DNA of 58,446 nt from Elusimicrobiota bacterium (GTDB lineage: Bacteria > Elusimicrobiota > Elusimicrobia > O2-12-FULL-59-9). The notes below the pieces were generated by a model. It was given only the letters and a program-made list of their open reading frames with translations, was not told where the DNA came from and did no database searches. The stretch's first letter is position 1, and each line of letters begins with the position of its first letter. Positions 51,575 to 58,446 of the stretch are shown in pieces. The stretch covers positions 1 to 58,446 of the forward strand of contig JACQRQ010000261.1 of the NCBI GenBank assembly GCA_016206405.1. The letters are read 5' to 3'. The position numbers were made by a program, and so were the translations under genes.

Positions 51575-52063
51575 CTATTCGGACTGCCCCGCTTGGCGGA
51601 TTTGATCCCGGAGCGCGACGGCCGTCTCAAAATCCTCTGTGGCGACCGCCAGCTTGAGCTTTTTTTTCAACTCTTCCAGGTTCCGGGCGGAGTTCAACCG
51701 GTAGGTCCGTCCCTGATGCCGGGGAAAACCGTGGATGCGCGAGACCAGAGGCGCCAGCAACGGTCTGAAGGAAGCATAGCAATGGTTGCAGCCCAAACGG
51801 CCCGTTTCGCGAAATTGGGAGTAGCGCAGGCCGCAGGCCTGGCATGCGGCGCTCTGCTCCTTGAGGCCGCCCGGCTTGACCCCCAAACCGCTCAAGCCGG
51901 CCAGGATCTCCGGGATCGAAAGCGAGGAAGGCTCGGAGACCAGAGAGATGCCGCGCTTTTCGGCGCAATCACCGCACAAATGCAGCTCGATGACTTGATT
52001 TTGATCGATCGCCTTAAAAAATACGCTGGCCTCCTTTTTCCGGCAATGGGAGCACAGCATCAT
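51575..52063 (-). CDS. mcsA: McsA-like zinc protein, activator of McsB
   Basis: This 162-residue protein has four zinc-type Cys pairs (CSHC, CGDC, CQAC, CNHC). A UvrB/UvrC motif at the C-terminus (about 125-160: LEELKKKLKLAVATEDFETA, then VALRDQI) completes the McsA pattern. McsA activates McsB, whose gene is next. The start at 52063 overlaps the ilvE stop. Two Met at 52063 and 52060 are possible starts. Confidence 0.93.
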   Translation of the reverse strand: MMLCSHCRKKEASVFFKAIDQNQVIELHLCGDCAEKRGISLVSEPSSLSIPEILAGLSGLGVKPGGLKEQSAACQACGLRYSQFRETGRLGCNHCYASFRPLLAPLVSRIHGFPRHQGRTYRLNSARNLEELKKKLKLAVATEDFETAVALRDQIRQAGQSE

Positions 52064-52953
52064 TTCGCGCAGCCTTCGGTTTCATAAACGGGCACCCCCG
52101 TTTTGCGCGTGAGAGCGCGGAAATGGCCGACGAGCTCCTGCGTCCGCGGGCCGGGCTTGCCGGTCCCGATGACGCGCCCGTCGATTTTAACCGCCGGAAG
52201 AATCTCCGCCGCCGTGCCGGTCAAAAAAATCTCTTCGGCTTGGTACAAATGAAACAGGGTAAAAAGCTCCTCTTTGACCGGCATCTTCAGATCCTTTTCG
52301 ATGAGCTCGATGGCGACCCGGCGGGTCACGCCGTCGAGCAAGCCGGCCCAGGCGGGCGGCGTAACCCAAACGCCCCCCTTTAAGTAGAAAATATTGTCTC
52401 CGGTGCATTCGGTCACGTAGCCTTCCATATTGAGCATCACGGCCTCGCCCGCCCCCGCGCGAACCGCCCCGTCTTTGGCCAGGATATTGTTGAGGTAATT
52501 GAGCGATTTAATGTTGGGGGTCAGGGATTGATGGCTGACGCGGCGCAGATGGGAGGCGATCAAGGTCACGCCCGTTTGGTACGTGGACTCCGGATACAGC
52601 GATATATGGTCCGCGATGATGATCAACGTCGGGACCTTGCACTTTCTCAAATCCAGGCCCAAGTCGCCGTAGCCGCGCGTCACCACCAGCCGGATATAAG
52701 CGTCCTTAAGCCCGTTGAGCCTCACCGTCTCCACCACCAGGGACCTCAGCTTCTCCAGGCTCCAGCGCGGCTCGAGGAAAATTCCGCGCATCGACTCAAA
52801 AAGCCTCTCCAAGTGCTCGTCCAGCTTGAAAACGCGGCCGTTATAGGCCCGGATTCCCTCGAACACGCCGTCTCCGTAGAGAAGCCCGTGGTCGAAAACG
52901 GAAACTTTGGCCTCCTCCTTGGAATAGTACTTGCCGTCGATATAAATTTTCAT
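52060..52953 (-). CDS. ilvE: branched-chain amino acid aminotransferase (class IV)
   Basis: This 297-residue fold-type IV PLP enzyme has FDHGLLYGDGVFEGIRAY at about 21-38, IKSLNYLNNILAK with the PLP Lys at about 150, NMEGYVTECTGDNIF, and TGTAAEILPAV near the end. It most likely makes Leu, Ile and Val. D-amino acid aminotransferase is a less likely alternative in the same fold. It starts in the lolD stop (ATGA) and ends in the mcsA start. Confidence 0.93.
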   Translation of the reverse strand: MKIYIDGKYYSKEEAKVSVFDHGLLYGDGVFEGIRAYNGRVFKLDEHLERLFESMRGIFLEPRWSLEKLRSLVVETVRLNGLKDAYIRLVVTRGYGDLGLDLRKCKVPTLIIIADHISLYPESTYQTGVTLIASHLRRVSHQSLTPNIKSLNYLNNILAKDGAVRAGAGEAVMLNMEGYVTECTGDNIFYLKGGVWVTPPAWAGLLDGVTRRVAIELIEKDLKMPVKEELFTLFHLYQAEEIFLTGTAAEILPAVKIDGRVIGTGKPGPRTQELVGHFRALTRKTGVPVYETEGCAK

Positions 52954-53657
52954 CGCTCCACCCCCGCCCGTTCTGAGATTTTGCCGTCCACCAAATGGAC
53001 GACCCGCGACGCGTACCGGACCGCCTGCTGGTTGTGGGTCACCATCACCACCGACACGTTTTTATCCCTGGAAAGCCCGCGCAAATCCTCCAACACGCGC
53101 TCGCCGTTGGCATGGTCCAGGTTGCCCGTGGGCTCATCGGCGAGGATGAGGGCCGGCTGGTTGGTCAGGGCGCGGATGAGGGCCACCCGCTGCCTCTCGC
53201 CGCCGGAAATCTCCCTGGGAAACCGTTCCACGATATGGGTCAAGCCGAAAGACTCCAGGTTCTCCAAAGCCTTTTTCCGAAACGGCTCCAAGCGCCCGGA
53301 TTGAGAAGTCGCAATGAGCGCCGGCATCAAAATATTTTCCATGACGGTAAACTCGGGCAGCAGGGAATCAAACTGAAACACGAAGCCGATTTCCCGGCTG
53401 CGCAGCGACGCCCTTTCGTTTTCCGACAACCGGTCGCTGTCCTTGCCGAATAAATAGATTTTTCCCCTCGTGCCGCGATCCATGAGGCCCAACAAATGCA
53501 GCAAGGTCGACTTTCCGGAACCGCTGGGACCGAAAATCATCAAGAACTCCCCGGCCAAGGCGGTAAAATGGACGTCCGCGAGCACCGCGGTCTCCTGCGG
53601 CCCCTCAAAATAGCTCTTGCAGAGGCCCTCCGTTTGGACCACCGCGGAATCAGCCAT
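52950..53657 (-). CDS. lolD: lipoprotein-releasing ABC ATPase LolD
   Basis: This protein has about 235 residues. ATG at 53657 is set by GGAGG nine bases upstream and by the ATPase N-terminus MADSAVVQTEGLCKSYF. A longer upstream start would add a non-homologous segment. Walker A GPSGSGKST, the signature ISGGERQRVALIRAL and Walker B LILADEPTGNLD are present, all close to LolD/MacB-type sequences. With the neighbouring LolC/E it pulls lipoproteins from the inner membrane for transfer to the outer membrane. Confidence 0.92.
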   Translation of the reverse strand: MADSAVVQTEGLCKSYFEGPQETAVLADVHFTALAGEFLMIFGPSGSGKSTLLHLLGLMDRGTRGKIYLFGKDSDRLSENERASLRSREIGFVFQFDSLLPEFTVMENILMPALIATSQSGRLEPFRKKALENLESFGLTHIVERFPREISGGERQRVALIRALTNQPALILADEPTGNLDHANGERVLEDLRGLSRDKNVSVVMVTHNQQAVRYASRVVHLVDGKISERAGVER

Positions 53658-54882
53658 AATGTATCGCCTCCACCGGGTCGACCCGGGAAGCTTTGTAGGC
53701 CGGGTATAGCGTGGCCAGCACGCACAGCACGAAGCTCCAAAGAGCGACGGCCGCCACGTCCCCGAAATCAACCGCCACGGGCACTTTGGAGATGTAGTAA
53801 ACGTCCGCCGGAAGGCGGACGATGGGATAGCGCCCGATGAACCACGAAAGCCCCAAGCCCAGAGCGACCCCGGCGGCGACGCCGAGGCCGCCGATCAGAA
53901 CCCCTTCCCAGCAGAAAATTTTCCAGATGCCCCGCGGAGTGGCTCCCATCGCCTTCAAAATACCGATATCCCGCGTCTTCTCCATGCTGAAAAGTATGAG
54001 GTTGGAGGCGATGTTGAAGGCCGCGACCAGCACGATGAGGGTCAAAATGATGAACATCATGGTCTTTTCCAGCTTGAGAGCGGCGAAAAGAGTCTTGTTC
54101 ATCTGGCTGAAGGAGCGCACCGAATAGCGGCCGCCCAATGCCTCCTGCAGCCGGCGCGCGACGGCATCCGCTTTTTCCAACTCGCTCAGGCGAATTTCTA
54201 TGCCCGAAGCTTGAAATTCCGGCCCGAAAAAGCGCTCCGCGGAGCTTAAATTCAGATACGCCATGGAGTTGTCGAATTCGTAGTAGCCCGTCTGGACCAG
54301 CCCCGCCACCCTGAATTTCTCCATCTTGGGAAGCATGCCCAGCGGAGTCTCCATGCCCTTGGGCGAGACCAGGAGGACTTCATCTCCGAGCCAGGCGCCC
54401 AGGTTCTTGGCCAGCTCATTTCCTAGAACGATGCCTCTTTCCGGCGCGCCCGGCAATGCCTTCATCCGGAGCTTTTCCCAATCGCCCTCGATAAGCGATT
54501 TCTTAAGGTCATTGACGGCGAAAGTCCTCTCTAGGTCGATGCCTTTGACCACCACCCCCAGCGACCGTCCCGAAACGGTCAAAATGACTTGGCCCATAGA
54601 AAAAGGCGACCAAGCCAGGATGTCCTTCTCTTTTTGCAACGTTTTTTCCATTTCGGCCTGGGCGGCGGGGCTCGCGTCGCCGTAAACGGCCACGTGCGCC
54701 TGCGCGCCGACGATTTTTTTGCGGATGTCCGAATGAAAGCCGTTCATCACCGCCAAAGTGGTCACCAGCGCCGCCACCCCGATCATGATGCCGGCCACCC
54801 CGATGGACGTCGTCACCATGGCGAAGAGCCCCTTGCGTTTGGCTTTTAAATACCGCTCGGCGATAAAAAACTCAAAGGACAT
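53650..54882 (-). CDS. lipoprotein-releasing permease LolC/LolE family
   Basis: This 410-residue protein begins MSFEFFIAERYLKAKRKGLF and has a first membrane helix (about 22-46), a large periplasmic domain (about 50-270), and three more helices near the C-terminus (about 275-300, 320-350 and 370-400). This is the LolC/E MacB-like layout with FtsX-type helices. Only one permease is present, so it may act as a homodimer (LolF-like). It supports the view that the host has an outer membrane. It overlaps lolD by 8 bp and lysS by 11 bp. Confidence 0.93.
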   Translation of the reverse strand: MSFEFFIAERYLKAKRKGLFAMVTTSIGVAGIMIGVAALVTTLAVMNGFHSDIRKKIVGAQAHVAVYGDASPAAQAEMEKTLQKEKDILAWSPFSMGQVILTVSGRSLGVVVKGIDLERTFAVNDLKKSLIEGDWEKLRMKALPGAPERGIVLGNELAKNLGAWLGDEVLLVSPKGMETPLGMLPKMEKFRVAGLVQTGYYEFDNSMAYLNLSSAERFFGPEFQASGIEIRLSELEKADAVARRLQEALGGRYSVRSFSQMNKTLFAALKLEKTMMFIILTLIVLVAAFNIASNLILFSMEKTRDIGILKAMGATPRGIWKIFCWEGVLIGGLGVAAGVALGLGLSWFIGRYPIVRLPADVYYISKVPVAVDFGDVAAVALWSFVLCVLATLYPAYKASRVDPVEAIHYG

Positions 54883-56380
54883 TTTTCAAGGTTGGGAACA
54901 AGATCACGTCCCGGATGGAGGCCTGTCCCATCAGGATCATCACCAAGCGGTCGATGCCGATGCCGACGCCGCCCGTCGGGGGCATGCCGCATTCCAGCGC
55001 CTGCACGAAATCCTCGTCGAGAATATCGGCCTCCTCGTCTTTTTCCTGGGTTCTCTGGCGGAGCTGCTCCTCAAGCCGGGCTCTTTGGACTTCGGGATCG
55101 TTGAGCTCGCTGTAGGCGTTGGCGATCTCCTCGCGGGCCGCGAAAAACTCAAAGCGCTCGACCAGGGCTTCGTCGCCGGGTTTGGATTTGGCCAGCGGCG
55201 TGATCGCCGCGGGATAGTCGAACAAAAAGGTCGGAGCGTCCAATTCCGGCAGGATTTTGGCGTCAAAAATTTGTTCAAAAACCTTGGCGCTGGGCAGCTC
55301 TTCGGCTTTGGCGTTGCCCGCGCGCGCCGCCAGAGCCAGCAAGGCCGGGCGGTTAAAGCCCTGGCCCGCCAGAATCTGGTGGATATCCTCTCCGCATTTC
55401 TCCTGCCAGATTTCCGGCAGCCTCAGGGCCCTGAAGGGCGGCTTCAGGCCGAGTGTCCGGCCCCGGTACTCGACTTGCTCCACGCCCAAAGCCAGGGAGC
55501 ACCGGTCGAAAATTTTCTCCACGAGCTCGCGCATCGTGTGGTAGTCAGCGTAAGCCTGATAAGCTTCCATCATGGAAAATTCCGGATTGTGCCGGGTGTC
55601 CACGCCCTCGTTGCGGAAAATCCGCCCGATTTCATAAACCCTCTCGTAGCCGCCCACGATGAGCCTTTTTAAGTAGAGTTCGGTGGCGATGCGAAGGACA
55701 AGGTCCTGGTCCAGAGCGTTGTGGTGGGTCACAAACGGCTTGGCCGCCGCGCCCCCGGCCTTGGGAAGCATGACCGGCGTTTCCACCTCCAGAAATCCGG
55801 CCTCCTCCATGACGGCGCGGACCGCCCGGATAATCAGCGTCCGCTTGCGGAAAGTGTCGAAGGTCTCCGGATTGGCGAGGAGGTCGAGGTGGCGGCTGCG
55901 GTAGCGCGTCTCGACGTCTTTTAGCCCGTGCCATTTTTCCGGCAGGGGTCGCAGGGCTTTGCACAAAATCGTCACGGATTCGGCCTGAATGGTGATTTCC
56001 CCCGTCTTGGTCTTGAATATCTTCCCCTCTACTCCCACAAAATCGCCGGCCTGAACCGCCTTGACCAGTTGGTAGGGCTCGGCGCCCAAAATATCCTGCT
56101 TGAAGTAGACCTGGATTTTGCCGGTCGAATCTTGAAGATGGGCGAAGGCCGCCTTCCCCATCGGCCGCATAAGAACCACGCGCCCCGCCGTCTTGACGCG
56201 GCTCTCCAAGGCGCTTTCCGCCGATTGCCGCGCCGAATGAATCTTGGCGTAGCGGTGCGGATAGAGCTCCACGCCCCGGGCTTTGAGTTCCTTGATCTTT
56301 TCCTGCTTGTGGCGCAGGATTTCCTCGAAGGACTTATTTCCGGAGGGGTTCGGGGACGGTTCGGCTTGGGAAACGCTCAT
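54872..56380 (-). CDS. lysS: lysyl-tRNA synthetase, class II
   Basis: This 502-residue enzyme charges tRNA-Lys. The N-terminal OB-fold anticodon domain (about 55-165) is followed by the catalytic core. Motif 2 has GRIFRNEGVDTRHNPEFSM, and motif 3 GIGIDRLVMIL. FKTKTGEITIQ lies in the OB-fold. Length and sequence are typical. The start overlaps the receiver gene (ATGA) and the stop overlaps lolC/E by 11 bp. Confidence 0.97.
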   Translation of the reverse strand: MSVSQAEPSPNPSGNKSFEEILRHKQEKIKELKARGVELYPHRYAKIHSARQSAESALESRVKTAGRVVLMRPMGKAAFAHLQDSTGKIQVYFKQDILGAEPYQLVKAVQAGDFVGVEGKIFKTKTGEITIQAESVTILCKALRPLPEKWHGLKDVETRYRSRHLDLLANPETFDTFRKRTLIIRAVRAVMEEAGFLEVETPVMLPKAGGAAAKPFVTHHNALDQDLVLRIATELYLKRLIVGGYERVYEIGRIFRNEGVDTRHNPEFSMMEAYQAYADYHTMRELVEKIFDRCSLALGVEQVEYRGRTLGLKPPFRALRLPEIWQEKCGEDIHQILAGQGFNRPALLALAARAGNAKAEELPSAKVFEQIFDAKILPELDAPTFLFDYPAAITPLAKSKPGDEALVERFEFFAAREEIANAYSELNDPEVQRARLEEQLRQRTQEKDEEADILDEDFVQALECGMPPTGGVGIGIDRLVMILMGQASIRDVILFPTLKNVL

Positions 56381-56766
56381 GTGCCGCCGGTTTGTTTTCC
56401 GGAACCCAGAATGGTGCGGACTTTCTCTCGGAGAACTTTCGGATCAAAAGGCTTCTCCATGTAAGCCGCCACGTTGGGAGCGTGCTGGAAGAGGTCTTTC
56501 ATCTGGCCTTTGGCGGTCAAAACCATCACCGGGATGGAGGCGGTGGTCCGGTCGTCCTGCAGCCTGGTGTTGACCGTGTAGCCGTCCATGACCGGCATCA
56601 TGATGTCTAAAATGATGAGGTCGGGTTTCTCGGGCATGCCTTTCAGGGCTTCCAAAGCGTCGGCTCCGTTGTAGGATTCAAAGACCTGGTGGGCGTCCTT
56701 TTCCAGCAAAAAACGTATCAAGGCCACCACGTCCCTTTCATCATCCACGATCAATATTTTAGCCAT
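56377..56766 (-). CDS. single-domain response regulator
   Basis: This 129-residue receiver has ILIVDDERDVV, phosphoacceptor Asp in LIILDIMMPVMDG (about residue 54), the Thr in VMVLTAKG, and Lys in YMEKPFDP. No output domain. It is the first gene of the twelve-gene minus run, overlapping lysS, and no histidine kinase is nearby. It differs in sequence from the receiver at 8775-9191. Confidence 0.95.
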   Translation of the reverse strand: MAKILIVDDERDVVALIRFLLEKDAHQVFESYNGADALEALKGMPEKPDLIILDIMMPVMDGYTVNTRLQDDRTTASIPVMVLTAKGQMKDLFQHAPNVAAYMEKPFDPKVLREKVRTILGSGKQTGGT

Positions 56767-56855
56767 GGCATAGCATCCCTGTCGTCCGCGGCGCGGAGTT
56801 TTGTTTTCGACTTCAGTGTACTAGATTTGAGGGCGGGCAAACAAACATCAAGAAC

Positions 56856-56891
56856 AGTGGTAAAGTGGTAGAGTGGTAGAGTGATAAAGTG
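56856..56891 (+). repeat. GTGGTARA minisatellite-like tract, second copy
   Basis: Four 8-bp units (GTGGTAAA, GTGGTAGA, GTGGTAGA, GTGATAAA) lie at 56857-56888. A 23-base part (56856-56878) is identical to 31238-31260. It lies between the divergent receiver gene and the plus-strand CoA-transferase gene, about 50 bp before that start. Confidence 0.8.
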
Positions 56892-56937
56892 CACCGGCAC
56901 CCAAGAAGGATGCTTTATAGTACAATGCCTCAAAATC

Positions 56938-58104
56938 ATGGCGAACTCAGCCCTGCATTCCGTTCGGATTTTGGATTTCTCCAAGCTGCTTCCCGGACCT
57001 TACTGCACCAAGATTTTATCCGACTTGGGCTGCGAGGTGATCAAGGTCGAACTCCCCTACTGGCCCGACATCATGCGCGCGATGCCGCCGCTGCTGGGAC
57101 GCGAAGGAGCGGTTTTTTCCGCCCTCCATTCCCGCAAAAAATCGCTTTGCGTGGATTTCAAAAAGCCTGAAGGCCGCCGGATTCTGTTTGAGCTTCTGGG
57201 CACGACCGACGTCTTGGTGGAGGGCTTCAGGCCCGGCCTCATGCGCCGCCTCGGCCTAGGGCCCAAGGACCTCTTGAAGCGTTTTCCAAAGCTCGTCTAT
57301 TGCTCCCTGACGGGATTCGGACAGGCCGGCCCGCGGTTCCAAATGGCCGGCCACGACCTGAATTTCCTGGCGCTCAGCGGGCTCTTGAGCTTGGGCGGCC
57401 CCGCCTCAGGTCCCGCTCTGCCTCCCATTCAAGTCGCCGACATAGCTGGAGGCAGCCTATATGCGGTCATAGGAATTTTGGCCGCGCTGCTGGATAGGCA
57501 AAAGACCGGCCGCGGCCGGTTCGTGGATATATCTATGCTCGAAGGCATCTTATCGTGCGGCATCGTTCCCCTGGCCTACCAGCATGCCGCCGGAGACAAT
57601 TTGAGAGCGGGAAAAATGTGGTGGAACGGCGCCCACCCCTTTTACAATTTATACAAGACCCAAGATGGGCGATACCTGGCGGTGGGAGCGCTCGAAAAGG
57701 GCTTCGCTCAGAGCCTTCTAAGCCTCATCGGACGGAACGATTTGAGCGGCCGCGCCCTGTCGCCTCTGGAAAACTCCAAATTTCTCAGCCGGGAACTGGA
57801 GAAAACTTTCGCTCAAAAAAAACTGCGGCGATGGATGGAAGTTTTCGACGGCAAGGACGCCTGCGTCACGCCGGTTTATCACCTGGAAGAAGCCATCCAA
57901 GCCCAGAAGCTGCCCCTGCGCTCGCTCATCGCCGCAAGCCCCTTGAAAATGTCCGGCGCGCTCCCCCTCCGCTCCGCGATGCGGCTGGGGCGCGACAACG
58001 TCCCGCTGCTCAAATCCCTGGGATATTCCGCTCAAAAGATACGCCGGCTCAAAACCTCAGGCGTCATCGCCGACAAGCCTCTGCGATCGGGCAAGGTGTT
58101 TTGA
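56938..58104 (+). CDS. CaiB/BaiF-family CoA-transferase (possibly alpha-methylacyl-CoA racemase)
   Basis: This protein has about 388 residues. ATG 56938 is chosen because it begins just before the family N-terminus VRILDFSKLLPGPYCTKIL, and TACAAT at 56930-56935 may be a -10 box. It has LGCEVIKVELP, GRFVDISMLEG and the conserved Asp in QVADIAGGSLYAV (about residue 165), the nucleophile of class III CoA-transferases. The sequence is closer to racemases by general pattern. A second gene of the same pathway is not nearby. It stands alone between the minus run and tatD. Confidence 0.88.
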   Translation: MANSALHSVRILDFSKLLPGPYCTKILSDLGCEVIKVELPYWPDIMRAMPPLLGREGAVFSALHSRKKSLCVDFKKPEGRRILFELLGTTDVLVEGFRPGLMRRLGLGPKDLLKRFPKLVYCSLTGFGQAGPRFQMAGHDLNFLALSGLLSLGGPASGPALPPIQVADIAGGSLYAVIGILAALLDRQKTGRGRFVDISMLEGILSCGIVPLAYQHAAGDNLRAGKMWWNGAHPFYNLYKTQDGRYLAVGALEKGFAQSLLSLIGRNDLSGRALSPLENSKFLSRELEKTFAQKKLRRWMEVFDGKDACVTPVYHLEEAIQAQKLPLRSLIAASPLKMSGALPLRSAMRLGRDNVPLLKSLGYSAQKIRRLKTSGVIADKPLRSGKVF

Positions 58105-58122
58105 CGCGCCCACCTTCTAATT

Positions 58123-58446
58123 TTATTCCTTCGGAAGCCTGAAAAGGTCTCTGGCCGCGCGCGTCGTCGCCTCGGCGACCGCCTCCGCTGGAACCCCGAA
58201 AAGCCCCGCCAAAAAATCGGCGATAAGAGCGACGTCGGCCGGCTCGTTTCTTTTTCCCCTCAGACTTTGCGGCGGCAGGTAGGGACTGTCCGTTTCAAGG
58301 ACAAGATTCTCAAGCCCGGCAGCGAGGACCGCCCGGCGAAGCTCTTCGTTCTTGGGATAGGTCACCGGCCCGTCCACCCCCAGCACGAAATCCAACTCGA
58401 CCGCCTTGCGGGCGTCCTCGATGCCTCCCGAAAAGCAATGGATGAC
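58123..58446 (-). CDS. tatD: TatD-family metal-dependent hydrolase, cut by the window end
   Basis: Only the last 107 residues are present. The frame is open to the window edge, starting VIHCFSGGIEDARKAVE. LETDSPYLPPQSLRGKRNEP carries the metal-binding Asp and the usual TatD end, and the rest is a helical tail. HCFSGG and ETDSPYL are family marks. TatD proteins are deoxyribonucleases or related phosphoesterases. The window's end, not a stop, removes its N-terminus. It converges on the CoA-transferase gene. Confidence 0.93.
   Translation of the reverse strand, partial: VIHCFSGGIEDARKAVELDFVLGVDGPVTYPKNEELRRAVLAAGLENLVLETDSPYLPPQSLRGKRNEPADVALIADFLAGLFGVPAEAVAEATTRAARDLFRLPKE

Overview
The window reads as one contig end of a GC-rich Gram-negative-type bacterium. 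The evidence is an outer-membrane lipoprotein-sorting pair (LolC/E and LolD), MltA- and NamZ-type lipoproteins, a predicted outer-membrane barrel, bactofilin and M23 peptidases. These sit beside the McsA/McsB arginine-kinase pair better known from Firmicutes. That mixture, together with the giant exported proteins carrying a recurrent N-terminal motif, makes me lean towards Elusimicrobiota or a similar candidate phylum. That is recall-based inference, not shown here. No tRNA, rRNA, CRISPR array or transposase was recognised.

Layout. (1) 1-142: a perfect palindrome at the contig edge, followed by an XRE regulator, a membrane protein and a small secreted protein with overlapping reading frames. 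(2) 1247-1517: a long inverted-repeat element that abuts the rpmE stop codon. (3) 1516-9191, minus strand: rpmE, M23 peptidase, rho, coaE, rhomboid, polA, trxA and a lone receiver protein. (4) 9333-30826, minus strand, about 21 kb: six consecutive exported or membrane proteins. They are an MFS-like protein, two proteins combining a HAD-like domain with a RecB-like nuclease fold (one with intact motifs, one degenerate), a HAD-MFS fusion, a 2,672-residue subtilase-HEAT-pseudo-GH13-membrane protein, and a predicted barrel. A terminator at 18365-18396 splits this block into two transcription units. (5) 31324-35627, plus strand: DUF948-like protein, M23 peptidase, bactofilin, SurA_N-like protein, PfkB kinase and an ABC ATPase. 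(6) 35599-40183, minus strand: smc and a secreted protein behind a good sigma70-type promoter. (7) 40491-45397, plus strand: membrane protein, pfkA, mltA, namZ and a small membrane protein. (8) 45394-56766, minus strand: twelve tightly packed genes (receiver, lysS, lolC/E, lolD, ilvE, mcsA, mcsB, ndk, pckA, alpha/beta hydrolase, murQ, anmK). (9) 56938-58104 CoA-transferase on the plus strand, then a tatD gene cut by the window end.

How they work together. MltA and NamZ release anhydro-MurNAc and MurNAc from peptidoglycan, and AnmK and MurQ turn anhydro-MurNAc into GlcNAc-6-phosphate, so the convergent clusters 42429-44993 and 45394-47426 form a peptidoglycan-recycling module. The M23-bactofilin pair suggests localised wall remodelling. 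PfkA, PckA and Ndk serve central metabolism. The most unusual part is the 9333-30826 block. Three of its proteins share an Ala-Leu-Ile / Pro-Gly / Tyr-x-Ala N-terminal motif, three share a HAD-like module, and two carry RecB-like nuclease folds although they start with signal peptides.
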